NCBI GenBank assembly: GCA_029262375.1
Contig: JAJCZM010000008.1
Coordinates: 1-64,000, forward strand
Direction: 5' to 3'
DNA: 64,000 bases
DNA from: Deltaproteobacteria bacterium
GTDB lineage: Bacteria > Desulfobacterota > Binatia > UBA1149 > SPBQ01
The translations under genes were made by a program, and so were the position numbers. Each line of letters begins with the position of its first letter. Position 1 is the stretch's first letter. Below, piece after piece: positions 7,928 through 17,603 of this stretch. Under the pieces are notes generated by a model. That model saw only the letters and a list, made by a program, of their open reading frames with translations. It made no database searches and had not been told where the DNA came from.

Positions 7928-10594
7928 ATGACAGCGGCTCGGCAACTTTCAACAATTCCCTCGACAGCTCGCTTACGCAGAGTCGGCTCGCGCACACTCG
8001 CGCGCTGCGCCGCGTTCGCGCTCGCCGGCATTGTCGTCGCTCCGCAGACGGCTGGCGCCGCCGCTAACCTTGCGAGCGGTTTACGCCTGATCCAGCGCAA
8101 TTATCTCTTCGATGCGGAGCTCGACCCCTCTCGCCTACTTGGGGAGGCGTTGGAGTTCGTCGAACGCCGCATTCCGGAAGTCATGGCGGAACCGGCCGAA
8201 GATGGCGGGTACAGCGTCACAGCCGGCCCCTGCCGGTTGTTCGTCGAAGCATCCCCCTATGCCCTCGTCCCAGACCTCGAGACGCCGTTGCTGCAGGTAC
8301 AGGCTCTCATCGACCGCTGCGTCAGTGATCCGCCCGACAAGCTCCCGCCGAGTTCGTCTCTCCTACTGTCGGGAATTCTCAGCGGGCTGGATCCCTATTC
8401 CGCGGTGTTCGACGCGGAAAAGAAGACCGAGCACAGCATTCAGTTTCGCGGAAAGTTGGCGGGCATCGGCGCTCGTATCGGGGTCCGTGACGAAGACCTG
8501 ACGCTGATCACCGTCTATGAGGGATCGCCGGCCTACAAAGCCGGCCTGCGCGATCACGACGTCGTCAGACGCATCGATGGCATGTCGACAACGAACTTGG
8601 CGGTAACCGACGCCGTACATCGGATTCGCGGCGAGGTGGGTACCGATGTCGCTCTACTCATCGAGCGTTCCGGCGAAAACGACCTCAAGCCGATCACGGT
8701 CACGCGTGGGCTCGTAACCATCCCCTCCGTCAAGGCTGAGCGGCTCGAGAACGGAGTGATTTACACGTCCATCTCTCACTTCAGCCAAACGACTCCCGCC
8801 GACTTTCGCACCCGCGTCGGCGAACTCGTCGAGCAAGACGCGACCTCACGCGGGATCATTATCGACCTGCGCACCAATTCGGGCGGCAGCATGCTCGGGT
8901 CGTCGGCCATCGGCGATCTCTTTCTCGACGACGCGCTGCTGATCACCACCGCAGGGCGCGGCGGTCACTCGGTGTCGGGACTGACCGCGGAGGTGCGCGC
9001 CGGCGAGCCGACGCCGTTCGGCGACTTCCCGGTCGCCCTGCTCACATCGCCGCGAACAGCGTCAGGATCGGAACTCCTTGCGGCAAGCCTGCGCAATAAC
9101 GATCGCGCCATCGTGCTCGGCGAAAAAACGTTTGGTAAAGGCACGATCCAGAAGACCTACAGCCTCGGCAGCGATAGCTCGCTCAAATTGACAGTAGGTA
9201 ACTTTCTTCCCAACGGCCTCGCCATACCGGGAGGCGGTATGACTCCGGACGTGGAGACGCAACGTATCGTCTTCACCGACAAGCGCGTCACGCTGCCGTC
9301 GTCGTACGTGGACGCAGATCTCCCGTTTTGGCTGCGCACACCCGAATGGCTCACCTCTGAAGCAAAACGCACACCGATCGTCCTGACGTTCGCGGAAGAG
9401 ATAGAGGAGCCCGACAAAGACGCCCAACCCGACGACAAAGAAGAGGACGTCGCCTCACAACCAATCGTCAAGTTGACTGCCGAAGTGCTCGCCCGCTACG
9501 GCAGCGTATCGGCATCTAAGATGCTGACCGATGCGCGCGTATTACTGTACCGACGTGCGAGAGAAGCCGAGCACGAGGTCGAGCGCTTCCTCACCGATCG
9601 CGGCCTCGACTGGTCCGTTCCAGCATCGGCCGAAGGATCAGCGCATAACGACAAAGCGCAGGCAGTCAACGCGAAGATCGAGATCAACGTCGAAGACGGG
9701 GTTCTTACTGCCGGCCAAACCGAACACCTGGTGGTCGCAGTCACCAATCTCGGCACCGAGCCTCTGTACCGGGCCTACGCGACGCTGACGTCGAAGGCCT
9801 TCTTCCTGCGCGGTCGCGGCATCCCGCTGGGTACCATCGCGCCCGGCGCGACACGCAGCTGGCCGCTGGAAATCGAGATCCCGACGACCGCACACTTCGG
9901 ACGCATCGACGCGATCGTACGATTGCACGATGCACGCGGATACATTGCGCAGTCGTCGCCTCTGCTGCTGGCCATCGAAGAGGCCCCGCGCGCACGTCTC
10001 GCCCATCGTGTATGGGTGCAGGACGCCGACGACGGTGCGAACGAGTACGACATCACCGTAGAGTTCGAGAACCTCGGCGATGCCGCTGCTCATGAAGTCA
10101 AAGCCTTCCTTCGACATCCGGATTCCGGGCGTCTCGAACTACTCGAAGGGACCGGTTTGATCGACGACCTGGGACCGGGACAAAAGAAGCAGGTGCGATT
10201 GCGGGCGCGAACACTAACAAGCACCGAGGAACCGCAAGAGGTCGATCTGGTGATCTCGGAAGCGACCTTCAGGCTCTTCATGGAAGACAAGATCAAGCTT
10301 CGATCACAGGCTCGGTTCCATGCGTGGAAGTCACCACCGCGCCTCGTCTTCGAGCAAATCGTCGAAACGGAGGACGGCTACGCGTTGATCGCGAAGGCGA
10401 CGGACGACAACGGTATCGTCACGCTGCTCGGTCATCGCGACGGCGATCAGGCCGCTTATATCGAGTCGGGATCGAGCCGGCCGAAAGAAGTACGGATAGC
10501 AATTCCGTGGCGGCCCGAAGACGAAGTGAAGACCGTGACCGTGGTGGCCACCGACTCCGACGGTCTTACAACTCGGATCGCTACCGAGCTGTAA
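7928..10594 (+). CDS. Large exported S41/PDZ serine protease (CtpA-like)
   Basis: 888 residues. An N-terminal signal peptide (about residues 1-45, ending TAGAAA) exports it to the periplasm. A helical region leads to a PDZ domain (about 175-265, 'AYKAGLRDHDVVRRIDG') and the S41 peptidase fold (about 270-445). Ser379 in 'RTASGSE' and Lys404 in 'FGKG' are 25 residues apart, as in the catalytic dyad of E. coli Prc. 'DLRTNSGGSM' is the substrate/oxyanion strand. Beyond about 480 it is unlike Prc: an acidic stretch and two beta-rich segments (about 580-690 and 700-790) that look like adhesion-type immunoglobulin folds. Family members trim C-termini of periplasmic proteins. The long C-terminal extension suggests substrate or surface binding. 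The parvulin lipoprotein converges on it. Confidence 0.92.
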   Translation: MTAARQLSTIPSTARLRRVGSRTLARCAAFALAGIVVAPQTAGAAANLASGLRLIQRNYLFDAELDPSRLLGEALEFVERRIPEVMAEPAEDGGYSVTAGPCRLFVEASPYALVPDLETPLLQVQALIDRCVSDPPDKLPPSSSLLLSGILSGLDPYSAVFDAEKKTEHSIQFRGKLAGIGARIGVRDEDLTLITVYEGSPAYKAGLRDHDVVRRIDGMSTTNLAVTDAVHRIRGEVGTDVALLIERSGENDLKPITVTRGLVTIPSVKAERLENGVIYTSISHFSQTTPADFRTRVGELVEQDATSRGIIIDLRTNSGGSMLGSSAIGDLFLDDALLITTAGRGGHSVSGLTAEVRAGEPTPFGDFPVALLTSPRTASGSELLAASLRNNDRAIVLGEKTFGKGTIQKTYSLGSDSSLKLTVGNFLPNGLAIPGGGMTPDVETQRIVFTDKRVTLPSSYVDADLPFWLRTPEWLTSEAKRTPIVLTFAEEIEEPDKDAQPDDKEEDVASQPIVKLTAEVLARYGSVSASKMLTDARVLLYRRAREAEHEVERFLTDRGLDWSVPASAEGSAHNDKAQAVNAKIEINVEDGVLTAGQTEHLVVAVTNLGTEPLYRAYATLTSKAFFLRGRGIPLGTIAPGATRSWPLEIEIPTTAHFGRIDAIVRLHDARGYIAQSSPLLLAIEEAPRARLAHRVWVQDADDGANEYDITVEFENLGDAAAHEVKAFLRHPDSGRLELLEGTGLIDDLGPGQKKQVRLRARTLTSTEEPQEVDLVISEATFRLFMEDKIKLRSQARFHAWKSPPRLVFEQIVETEDGYALIAKATDDNGIVTLLGHRDGDQAAYIESGSSRPKEVRIAIPWRPEDEVKTVTVVATDSDGLTTRIATEL

Positions 10595-10612
10595 GACGCG
10601 CCGGTAACGGTC

Positions 10613-11572
10613 CTACTGCGTCGCTCCTGCGGCGTCGGGAGCGTCATCTGCAAGCAAATCGGAGATATCGACGCCCGCGAGCGCTGCCGCGTCGATCTCG
10701 TATCCCGAACTCTTCTTCAGGTCCGCTAAGAAACTCTCCGTATGTTCACGACGTGCGTCATTGATCATGCGGATGCGAATCTGGTTCTTCACTTCTTCGA
10801 ACGGTTTCGGCTTGCCGTCTTCGCGCTCCGTGCGCTGGATGATGTGGAACCCGAATCGCGTCTTCACGAGTTCGGATACGTCGCCGTCTTTCTCCAGAGC
10901 GAAAGCCGCTTCTTCGAATTCCTTGACCATGCGGCCGCGACCGAAAAGTCCGAGGTCGCCACCACGCGTAGAATTCGACTTGTCGATCGAGTGCTCCTTC
11001 GCAAGATCGGCAAACGTACTAGGGTCCGCCTTGATCTTGCCGAGCACCTCTTTGGCCAAGGCCTCTTCCTTCACGAGGATGTGGCTCGCTTTGATACGGT
11101 CGGTTCGGAACTCGTCAGGATTCGAATCGTAGTACGCCTGCACTTCGGCTTCGTCTACCGGAATGCTCTGATGCTCCTGCATCACTTTCTGGATCACCAA
11201 ACGGCGCTCGAGGTCGGCGATCTGCTTCTTCACAGTCGGATCCTGGTCGAAGCCCTTCTTCTTGCCCTCCTCGAAGATCAGAGAGGACATGATCAAATTG
11301 TCGACGAACTGTTGCCTACGCTCGGGATCATCGAGCGCCTTGCGCGAACGTTTGTTGAGCTTCGCGATCTCGTCGAGAAAATCCTGCTCGGTAAAAGACT
11401 TCCCGCCGTACTTGGCGAGCACAGCGCTCGAGTCGCCGGTTGCGTGTGCGGTACCCGTGAGCTCGCCACGAATGCTGGAAGCACCTTCTTCACTCGGAGC
11501 ACCGCAGCCTGCGGCTGCCAGCGCGCATATAGCCATGCCAGCGGCGATAGCCGCAAATTGATTACGAATCAT
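10613..11572 (-). CDS. Parvulin-type peptidyl-prolyl isomerase lipoprotein
   Basis: 319 residues. The ATG is preceded by GAGGAGG. The signal peptide ends in the lipobox AAGC (Cys23), followed by a Ser/Glu-rich tether. Residues about 65-150 are the SurA/PrsA-type helical chaperone region, and about 150-250 the parvulin domain, with 'KASHILVK', 'GGDLGLFGRGRMVKEFE' and 'TRFGFHIIQ'. Family members catalyse proline isomerisation and help exported proteins fold. The lipid anchor resembles Gram-positive PrsA more than soluble SurA. A second, soluble SurA-type protein is encoded at 32.6-33.7 kb, so this one may serve a separate client set. It lies downstream of selD on the same strand, but with a 123-nt gap. 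Confidence 0.92.
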   Translation of the reverse strand: MIRNQFAAIAAGMAICALAAAGCGAPSEEGASSIRGELTGTAHATGDSSAVLAKYGGKSFTEQDFLDEIAKLNKRSRKALDDPERRQQFVDNLIMSSLIFEEGKKKGFDQDPTVKKQIADLERRLVIQKVMQEHQSIPVDEAEVQAYYDSNPDEFRTDRIKASHILVKEEALAKEVLGKIKADPSTFADLAKEHSIDKSNSTRGGDLGLFGRGRMVKEFEEAAFALEKDGDVSELVKTRFGFHIIQRTEREDGKPKPFEEVKNQIRIRMINDARREHTESFLADLKKSSGYEIDAAALAGVDISDLLADDAPDAAGATQ

Positions 11573-11635
11573 GATCAGTTGCCTCCTCGAATCTTGGCGT
11601 GTCCTGCTTAGTGTTCTGCTCGGTGCCGCATCCGC

Positions 11636-11691
11636 CGACTTGCCCGGGCTCTTCCAGGTTTCTTCGGCTTCCCCGGCTTCCCCGGCCGGCC
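11636..11691. repeat. Degenerate 9-10 bp tandem repeat beside selD
   Basis: Six consecutive units follow the pattern CGGCTTCCC: CGACTTGCC, CGGGCTCTTC, CAGGTTTCTT, CGGCTTCCC twice, and CGGCCGGCC. It fills the space between the parvulin lipoprotein gene and the end of selD. A very similar unit (CGGCTTGCC) occurs in aroK. Confidence 0.65.
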
Positions 11692-11695
11692 GATG

Positions 11696-12787
11696 CTATT
11701 CAGCGGCGACTAGAACCGGGGAACGCGCCGGTCGGGCCACCACCCGTCCGATCACGGCCGGGCGCAGACCACGCTTGTGCAGAGCCTCAACGTAACCAGG
11801 AGCCTGGCGCGCTGGCAAGCTCACGAGCAGGCCCCCCGAGGTCTGTGGATCCACCAGGACCGCTGCCGTGGTCTCTTCGATGCCTTTGGCGATGCTCAGC
11901 TTGCGACCGAGAAATTCCTCGTTCCGACCACCCCCTCCGGTGAGGAAGCCGGCTTCAGCCAGGCGCGCCGTTCCGGGAAGCAGTGGCAGTACCGCCGCCT
12001 CGAACACCAAACGGACTTCCTTGGAGGCCGCCGCCATTTCGGCACCGTGGCCGGCCAAGCCGAAGCCCGTAATGTCGGTACAGGCGCGCGCCTTGTAGCG
12101 CGTGAGCGCAGCCCCCGCGATATCGTTGAGCGCGACCATCGAGGCCGTCGCCGCGCGTTCTTCATGCTCATCGGTGGCGCCCCGCTTGATGCCACTGGCC
12201 ACGATGCCCGTACCGAGAGGCTTCGTCAGCACCAATACATCGCCCGCCCGCGCACCGCCGTTCTTCACGACACGCTTCGGATGCACCTGACCGGTGACAG
12301 CCATTCCATATTTGAGTTCTTTGTCGTCCACGGTGTGGCCGCCGACTACGACTGCGCCGGCCGCCGCCGCCCGCTCGGCTCCGCCGCGAAGTATCTCGGC
12401 CAACACGGAAACATCGAGCGTCGCACTGGGAAACCCTACGATGTTCAATACCGTAATCGGCTTGGCGCCCATCGCGTACACGTCGCTCAGTGCGTTGGCC
12501 GCCGCGATGCGCCCGAACTCGTACGGGTCGTCAACGATCGGCGGAAAGAAGTCGACCGTGTTGACGATCGCCAAGTCCGCGCGCAGCTTGTACACGCCGG
12601 CATCGTCGCTGTGTTCGGTCCCAACGATCAAGCGCGCGTCGCGCGTCTTTGGCAGCTTAGCCAGCAAAGCGCTCAGGTCCGACGGACCGAGCTTGCCGGC
12701 TCAACCACCGCCCGTCACTTCGGCCGTCAGTCGCGGCCAGTCGGTAGTAGGGCGTCCGTTCTTTTTCTTTGCTCGTTTGCTCGCCAT
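11696..12787 (-). CDS. selD: Selenide, water dikinase SelD, itself a selenoprotein (Sec29)
   Basis: 363 residues including selenocysteine. A plain ORF stops at the UGA at 12701-12703, but the frame continues upstream with correct SelD N-terminal sequence (LTAEVTGGG-U-AGKLGPSDL) to an ATG at 12785-12787. Sec29 and Lys32 have the spacing of the catalytic Cys17/Lys20 of E. coli SelD. Further motifs are 'DFFPPIVDDPYEFGRIAAANALSDVYAMG', cut into its metal- and ATP-binding parts DDPY and N-x-x-S-D-x-Y-A-M-G, and 'GGHTVDD'. The enzyme makes selenophosphate from selenide and ATP, the selenium donor for SelA. It is the third gene of a selA-selB-selD operon, 70 nt after selB. The UGA followed by a SECIS hairpin argues against a frameshift or pseudogene. 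Confidence 0.95.
12671..12692 (-). promoter_or_regulatory. Bacterial SECIS element in selD mRNA
   Basis: On the minus strand GCUC-GGUCC, loop GUC, GGACC-U-GAGC forms nine base pairs with one bulged U. The stem starts 8 nt after the UGA and the apical loop begins with GU, placing that G 18 nt from the UGA. This is within the spacing and loop rules known for bacterial SECIS elements recognised by SelB. Confidence 0.85.
12701..12703 (-). other. selD: In-frame UGA selenocysteine codon of selD
   Basis: The minus-strand UGA aligns with the catalytic Cys/Sec position of SelD and is in frame with the ATG at 12787 and with the body of the gene. It is followed by the SECIS hairpin, and SelA and SelB are encoded just upstream. 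Confidence 0.93.
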
Positions 12788-12857
12788 GTTCTTCGGCCCG
12801 CGCAGCGATCACATCGTCTCATGCGGCATGCAGGTGGCTGGACCGTCCGCGCTCGGG

Positions 12858-14759
12858 CTAGCGTAGGCGTCTGTAATCGCCGGTGCGAACGGTCACACCG
12901 CTTCGGTCGAAATAGTCGAGCAGCGGAATCGAGTACTTGCGCGATGCCGAGATCAGATCGCGGAACTCGGCGGCTGTGATCTGTTCTGTCTTGGCAAGAT
13001 AAGCGCGGAGTCTAGCCTCTGCGTCTTTGACCACGTCGGCACGAAACACGAGATCCGTCGAGACTTTGACGAGGTCGCCACGGTCGCAGAGCACGCCAAG
13101 CAGCTCGGCGAGTCGTTTCGGCGCCATACCGAGTGCGTCCTGCAGTTCCTTGAGCGAAGGCGGCTTCATCGGCTCGCGCGAGACCGCATCCATTATGTCG
13201 GTCGCGAGTTTCTCTTCCGAAGCATCCATCGAGATCTCGTGGCCGGGAACCGACACCACGCTGCCGCTGCGCACGAGGAGATCGGTACCGACGAATTCAT
13301 CGATGAGGATGCGGAACAATCTGGCGTCGAGCACGCGCGCACCCCCCTGCCGTAAGCTTTCGAGCTCGATGCCCGGCGCCTTCGGATGGGTCCGATGAAA
13401 TTCTTCGGTCTGCGCTACCAGATCCGTTACTAGGCGATCGTAGCGCGAGCGTGCAATCAGGAGCGAAGGCTCATCGGCATCGGGAAACAGCAATAAGCCG
13501 TCGAGTCGGCGCGCAATCTCCAACGTCTCGTCGGTCTCGATACCCGCACCCAACGCGAGTGCTCGCGGACTCACGCCGAGGCCACCGGTCATCTCGGCGA
13601 GCGCTACCAGACGTTCTTCGATCGTCCCCGTCTCGATCGTGGACAATGTCGCAGATGGATCTCCGTCGCGTTGACGATGTCGCTGGGCGCGGCTCACGAG
13701 GACCGTTCCTCCGCCAAGTGTCCTGCTCGCGGTTTCATCGCGGAGTACGAATCGGTCCCTTGCAAACGCAACGACGTCTTCCGCCAGCGTAACCTGCGCA
13801 TAAGCTCTTTCACGCGGCCCCACCACGCTATGCCCATCGATCCAGATCACACGCCCATCGACCTCAGCGGTACCGAGATGCACGCGTACTCGAGTGTGTG
13901 ACTTGACGGCTTTGCCCGCAGCGGGGCGGATCTCGACACGCGCGTCGAATCGATTCGTGGAAGCTTCAAGCCCGGGAGCCACGACCGATCGCCCGCGCGC
14001 AGCGTCATCGCGCTCGACGCCAGAGAGATTCAGCGCCACGCGCTGCCCTTCGAATGCTCGCTCAACAGCGCGTTCGTGTACTTGGATTTCTCGCACGCGA
14101 GCGCGTTCATTACCGGGAACGATCTCGACATCATCGCCAGGAGCGACGCTACCGCCGGCGGCAGTACCGGTAACGATCGTCCCATGCCCCTTGAGGACAA
14201 AGGCACGATCGATCGGCATCCGAAAAGGACCGCTACTGTCCGGGCGCTCGAGTTCGCCCACGACACCGACAAGAGCGTCGCGAAGCGCATCCACCCCGTC
14301 ACCGGTTTGCGCAGAGACCGGATAGATCGGCGCGTCGGCGAACGCAGTGCCGTCGGCGAGGATCTCTATCTCTGCGGCGACATCGTCGATGCGTGCCTGG
14401 TCAACGAGATCGCACTTCGTAACGACGAAGAATCCGCGACGAACACCGAGAAGGTGACAGATCTCGAAGTGTTCTTCGGTTTGCGGCATGACGCCGTCGT
14501 CCGCCGCGATCACCATGAGCATGAGATCGAACCCTTGCGCGCCGGCGAGCATCTGCCGCACGAAACGCTCGTGCCCGGGGACATCCACGATTCCGGCGCG
14601 ATCACCGTCGGGCAGTTCCATGTAGGCAAAGCCCAGTTCAATCGAAATTCCGCGTTCCCGTTCCTCGGGTAGACGGTCGGTTTCGATCCCCGTGAGGGCG
14701 CGTACCAGCGCCGATTTGCCGTGGTCGATATGCCCGGCGGTGCCGATGATCGCTTTCAC
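12858..14759 (-). CDS. selB: Selenocysteine-specific elongation factor SelB
   Basis: 633 residues. The GTPase domain has G1 'GHIDHGKS', switch I with '[12 protein letters not shown]', G3 'DVPGHE' and G4 'TKCD'. EF-Tu-like domains 2 and 3 run to about residue 350. The C-terminal half holds the winged-helix domains that bind the SECIS RNA, ending in '[20 protein letters not shown]'. SelB carries Sec-tRNA to ribosomes stalled at a UGA with a SECIS. Its ATG overlaps the stop of selA by 4 nt, so the two are translationally coupled. The full size and intact C-terminus indicate a working Sec system, with selD the one client visible here. Confidence 0.97.
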   Translation of the reverse strand: MKAIIGTAGHIDHGKSALVRALTGIETDRLPEERERGISIELGFAYMELPDGDRAGIVDVPGHERFVRQMLAGAQGFDLMLMVIAADDGVMPQTEEHFEICHLLGVRRGFFVVTKCDLVDQARIDDVAAEIEILADGTAFADAPIYPVSAQTGDGVDALRDALVGVVGELERPDSSGPFRMPIDRAFVLKGHGTIVTGTAAGGSVAPGDDVEIVPGNERARVREIQVHERAVERAFEGQRVALNLSGVERDDAARGRSVVAPGLEASTNRFDARVEIRPAAGKAVKSHTRVRVHLGTAEVDGRVIWIDGHSVVGPRERAYAQVTLAEDVVAFARDRFVLRDETASRTLGGGTVLVSRAQRHRQRDGDPSATLSTIETGTIEERLVALAEMTGGLGVSPRALALGAGIETDETLEIARRLDGLLLFPDADEPSLLIARSRYDRLVTDLVAQTEEFHRTHPKAPGIELESLRQGGARVLDARLFRILIDEFVGTDLLVRSGSVVSVPGHEISMDASEEKLATDIMDAVSREPMKPPSLKELQDALGMAPKRLAELLGVLCDRGDLVKVSTDLVFRADVVKDAEARLRAYLAKTEQITAAEFRDLISASRKYSIPLLDYFDRSGVTVRTGDYRRLR

Positions 14760-16171
14760 GACTGGTCGGGGAGTTGCGAAAGATCGGGAACCAAATCGTC
14801 CGCCTTCGCGATGGTGCGCAGGTCGAGCAGAAACTGATCGTTCTCGATCCGTCCGATGATAGGGCGTCCCGCACTACGGAACATGGCGGCGATCGCATCG
14901 GGCGAATGCTTTTGCGAAGTCACGGCGAGTGCGCGCGATTCGATGGTCACCTCCGGCTGCGAGCCGCTGCCGGTCTGTGCCTGCGACGGCTGCACACAAA
15001 CCGAGTAGTCATCCCCTAATGTCTTACGCAGCGCCGCCGCTGCATCCGCGCCCATCGCTTCCAATTGTTCGACCGTGCGCACGAGCATACGCAGCGTGGG
15101 GAGTTCTTCTTCGGGTGCTCGACTGAAGCGGTAAATACGCAGCGTGGCTTCGAGCGCGGCCAGCGTCATCTTGTCGCAGCGCAGCGCACGCTTGAGAGGA
15201 TTCTTGCGAATGCGGTCGATCAAATCCTGCCGACCTACGATGATCCCGCACTGCGGGCCACCGAGCAGCTTGTCGCCGCTGAATGTAACGACATCGGCTC
15301 CTTCGGCCAGGCGCTGCGCCACAACCGGCTCAGCCGGCAAGTCCCAGTTCGCGAGATCGATGAGGGCCCCCGCGCCCAAGTCTTCCGCGACGATGAGGTC
15401 GCTGCGTTCGGGGACCGCATCGACGATGCTACGCAATTCGGAAAGTGGAACCGTCTTGGTGAACCCGACGATCCGGTAGTTACTGGTGTGCACCTTGAGA
15501 AGCATCGCGGTATCCGGGCCGACTTCTCGTTCATAGTCTGCCGCGTGCGTGCGATTCGTCGTGCCGACCTCACGCAGTACCGCGTGCGACTTCGCCATGA
15601 CGTCGGGAATGCGAAACGAGCCGCCGATCTCGACCAGTTCGCCACGCGAAACGATCACCTGCTTCCCCTCGGCGAGAGAGTTGAGCATCAGCAGCACTGC
15701 GGCCGCGTTGTTGTTCACGATCGTGGCAGCCTCGGCGCCGGTCAACGCGCGTAGATGCTCGACGATCAGGTCATCACGGTCACCGCGCTTGCCTTTGCCG
15801 ACATCGAATTCCAGCGCAAGAGGCTCCGCAGCAGCGCGCGCCACCGCATCGATCGCACTATCGGCCAGCAGGGCGCGTCCCAGGTTCGTGTGTAGCACCA
15901 CACCGGTCGCGTTGACGACGTGCCGCAGACGCGAGCCGCTGTCGGCTTCGAGCACCGCCCCGACTCGGCCCGCCACGGCATCCGGCGTGAGCTGCGCGTC
16001 TTGTACGCTGCCACCGGCCTTCGCGCGTTCGCGGAGGCGATCAATATCGGCCCGAACCGCATCGCAGACCGCGTCACGTGAGTAACGCTGCTGCAGCGCG
16101 CGGCCTGCATCACTCGAGAGAACTTTATCTACCGACGGTAGCCGCGGAAACATGCGCGCAATCTCAGCCAT
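14756..16171 (-). CDS. selA: L-seryl-tRNA(Sec) selenium transferase SelA
   Basis: 471 residues from the ATG at 16171; the frame stays open further upstream to 16282, but that would overlap the divergent cca and has no family support. The protein starts like known SelA ('[11 protein letters not shown]'). It carries '[18 protein letters not shown]' and the PLP-binding Lys in '[13 protein letters not shown]'. SelA converts Ser-tRNA(Sec) to Sec-tRNA(Sec) with selenophosphate as donor. It is first of selA-selB-selD. No tRNA-Sec gene was found in the window. The 91-nt gap to cca must hold divergent promoters; none was obvious. Confidence 0.97.
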   Translation of the reverse strand: MAEIARMFPRLPSVDKVLSSDAGRALQQRYSRDAVCDAVRADIDRLRERAKAGGSVQDAQLTPDAVAGRVGAVLEADSGSRLRHVVNATGVVLHTNLGRALLADSAIDAVARAAAEPLALEFDVGKGKRGDRDDLIVEHLRALTGAEAATIVNNNAAAVLLMLNSLAEGKQVIVSRGELVEIGGSFRIPDVMAKSHAVLREVGTTNRTHAADYEREVGPDTAMLLKVHTSNYRIVGFTKTVPLSELRSIVDAVPERSDLIVAEDLGAGALIDLANWDLPAEPVVAQRLAEGADVVTFSGDKLLGGPQCGIIVGRQDLIDRIRKNPLKRALRCDKMTLAALEATLRIYRFSRAPEEELPTLRMLVRTVEQLEAMGADAAAALRKTLGDDYSVCVQPSQAQTGSGSQPEVTIESRALAVTSQKHSPDAIAAMFRSAGRPIIGRIENDQFLLDLRTIAKADDLVPDLSQLPDQS

Positions 16172-16262
16172 TGCGAGCAATCGTGCCCCGTTCCCGAGGG
16201 CCGCACAAGTCCGTGCCCGCCATTTGACCCTGCACGCGCGCCTGTGTGACCATCGATGCTCC

Positions 16263-17603
16263 ATGTTGCGCACTCGAGCCACACAGATCGTCCGACGGCT
16301 GCAGGACTGCGGCTACGAAGCCGTCTTCGCGGGCGGCTGTGTGCGCGACCGTCTGCTCGGCATCGAGCCCAAGGATTACGACATTGCGACATCGGCCACC
16401 CCGGATGAGGTCGATGCACTATTCGAGCGTACGATCGCGGTGGGGCGGAAGTTCGGCATCCAGATCGTGCAGTTCGAGGGTGACGACTTCGAGGTCGCCA
16501 CGTTCCGAAAAGACGGTCCCTACATCGACGGTCGTCATCCCGAGTCGGTCGAGTTCACATCTTCGGTGGAAGACTCCGCGCGTCGCGACTTCACGATCAA
16601 TGCGCTGTTCGAAGATCCGATCGCCGACGCGGTGATCGACCATCACCACGGCCGCGCCGACCTCGAGGCCGGACTAATTCGCGCGGTCGGAGACCCCGAG
16701 GCACGCTTCGCCGAAGATCGCCTACGGATGATTCGAGCGGTGCGCTTCGCTGCGCGCTTCGGATTCACCATCGATCCGCCGACTCTCGCGGCTATTCGCG
16801 ACAACGCCGGCGGCATCGACGACGTATCACCTGAACGCCTCGCCGACGAACTCACGAAGATCTTGACGCAGGGGAACGTACGAACGGCGTTCAGTGCAAT
16901 GGACGAGACCGGACTACTCGAGCGACTGCTTCCCGAGATTACGGCGATGAAGGGCACCGAACAGTCGGCCGATCATCACCCCGAAGGCGACGTTTTCGTT
17001 CATACACTACTGTGCCTGCATCAGCTCCAGGCAGGTTGTACACCGACCCTCGCGTTGGGCGTCTTATTCCACGACATCGCCAAACCGAACACCGCAGAGA
17101 TCCGCGACGGTAAACACACGTTCTACGGGCACACCAATATCGGTGCAGACATGGCGGAAGTAGTCTGCCGTCGACTTCGAATGAGTAACGCGACGATCGA
17201 GCGCGTTCGATTTCTCGTCGATCAGCATCTACGCCACACGGCCGCAGCCGACATGAAAACATCGACGCTGAAACGATTCTTACGCCAAGACGGGATAGAC
17301 GAACTGCTCGACCTCACACGTATCGATGCGTTGTCGTCCAGCGGTGACCTCACCCACTATGAATTCTGTCGCGCGAAGCTCGAAGAACTGCCGGAAGAAG
17401 TGGTCCGACCGCCACGCCTGATTACGGGCAGAGACCTCATCGAGATGGGCATGGAACCGGGCCCGACGTTCAAGAACATCCTACTCGCCGTCGAAGACGC
17501 GCAACTAGAAGGTCGGCTGACGACGCGCGACGAAGCCCTCGCGTACGTGCGCGAGAACTACGACACGAGTTCTGCGCCGTCTACAGCGACTCGAGATACG
17601 TAA
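16263..17603 (+). CDS. cca: CCA-adding tRNA nucleotidyltransferase with HD domain
   Basis: 446 residues from ATG 16263; a longer frame from 16152 would run into selA. The class II nucleotidyltransferase motifs are at the N-terminus: 'GGCVRDRLLG' and the metal-binding D-x-D in 'KDYDIATSATP'. Next come 'RRDFTINAL' and the neck region 'RFAEDRLRMIRAVRFAARFGF'. An HD domain follows at about 250-370 ('LFHDIAKP'). The enzyme builds or repairs the CCA end of tRNAs; close relatives can instead be poly(A) polymerases, which the sequence alone does not exclude. tRNA-Pro in this window already encodes CCA, so the role here may be mainly repair. The 3' end overlaps pepA by 23 nt, convergently. Confidence 0.92.
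   Translation: MLRTRATQIVRRLQDCGYEAVFAGGCVRDRLLGIEPKDYDIATSATPDEVDALFERTIAVGRKFGIQIVQFEGDDFEVATFRKDGPYIDGRHPESVEFTSSVEDSARRDFTINALFEDPIADAVIDHHHGRADLEAGLIRAVGDPEARFAEDRLRMIRAVRFAARFGFTIDPPTLAAIRDNAGGIDDVSPERLADELTKILTQGNVRTAFSAMDETGLLERLLPEITAMKGTEQSADHHPEGDVFVHTLLCLHQLQAGCTPTLALGVLFHDIAKPNTAEIRDGKHTFYGHTNIGADMAEVVCRRLRMSNATIERVRFLVDQHLRHTAAADMKTSTLKRFLRQDGIDELLDLTRIDALSSSGDLTHYEFCRAKLEELPEEVVRPPRLITGRDLIEMGMEPGPTFKNILLAVEDAQLEGRLTTRDEALAYVRENYDTSSAPSTATRDT

Noticed and set aside
12661-12787. selD as a gene starting at a TTG (12667) or as a pseudogene with a stop codon
   Set aside because: The sequence upstream of the UGA codes for the expected SelD N-terminus in the same frame, the UGA is at the catalytic position, and a SECIS hairpin follows. 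selA and selB are adjacent.
11777-12979. 400-residue plus-strand open frame opposite selD
   Set aside because: It is antisense to selD, with Arg-rich composition typical of a shadow frame.
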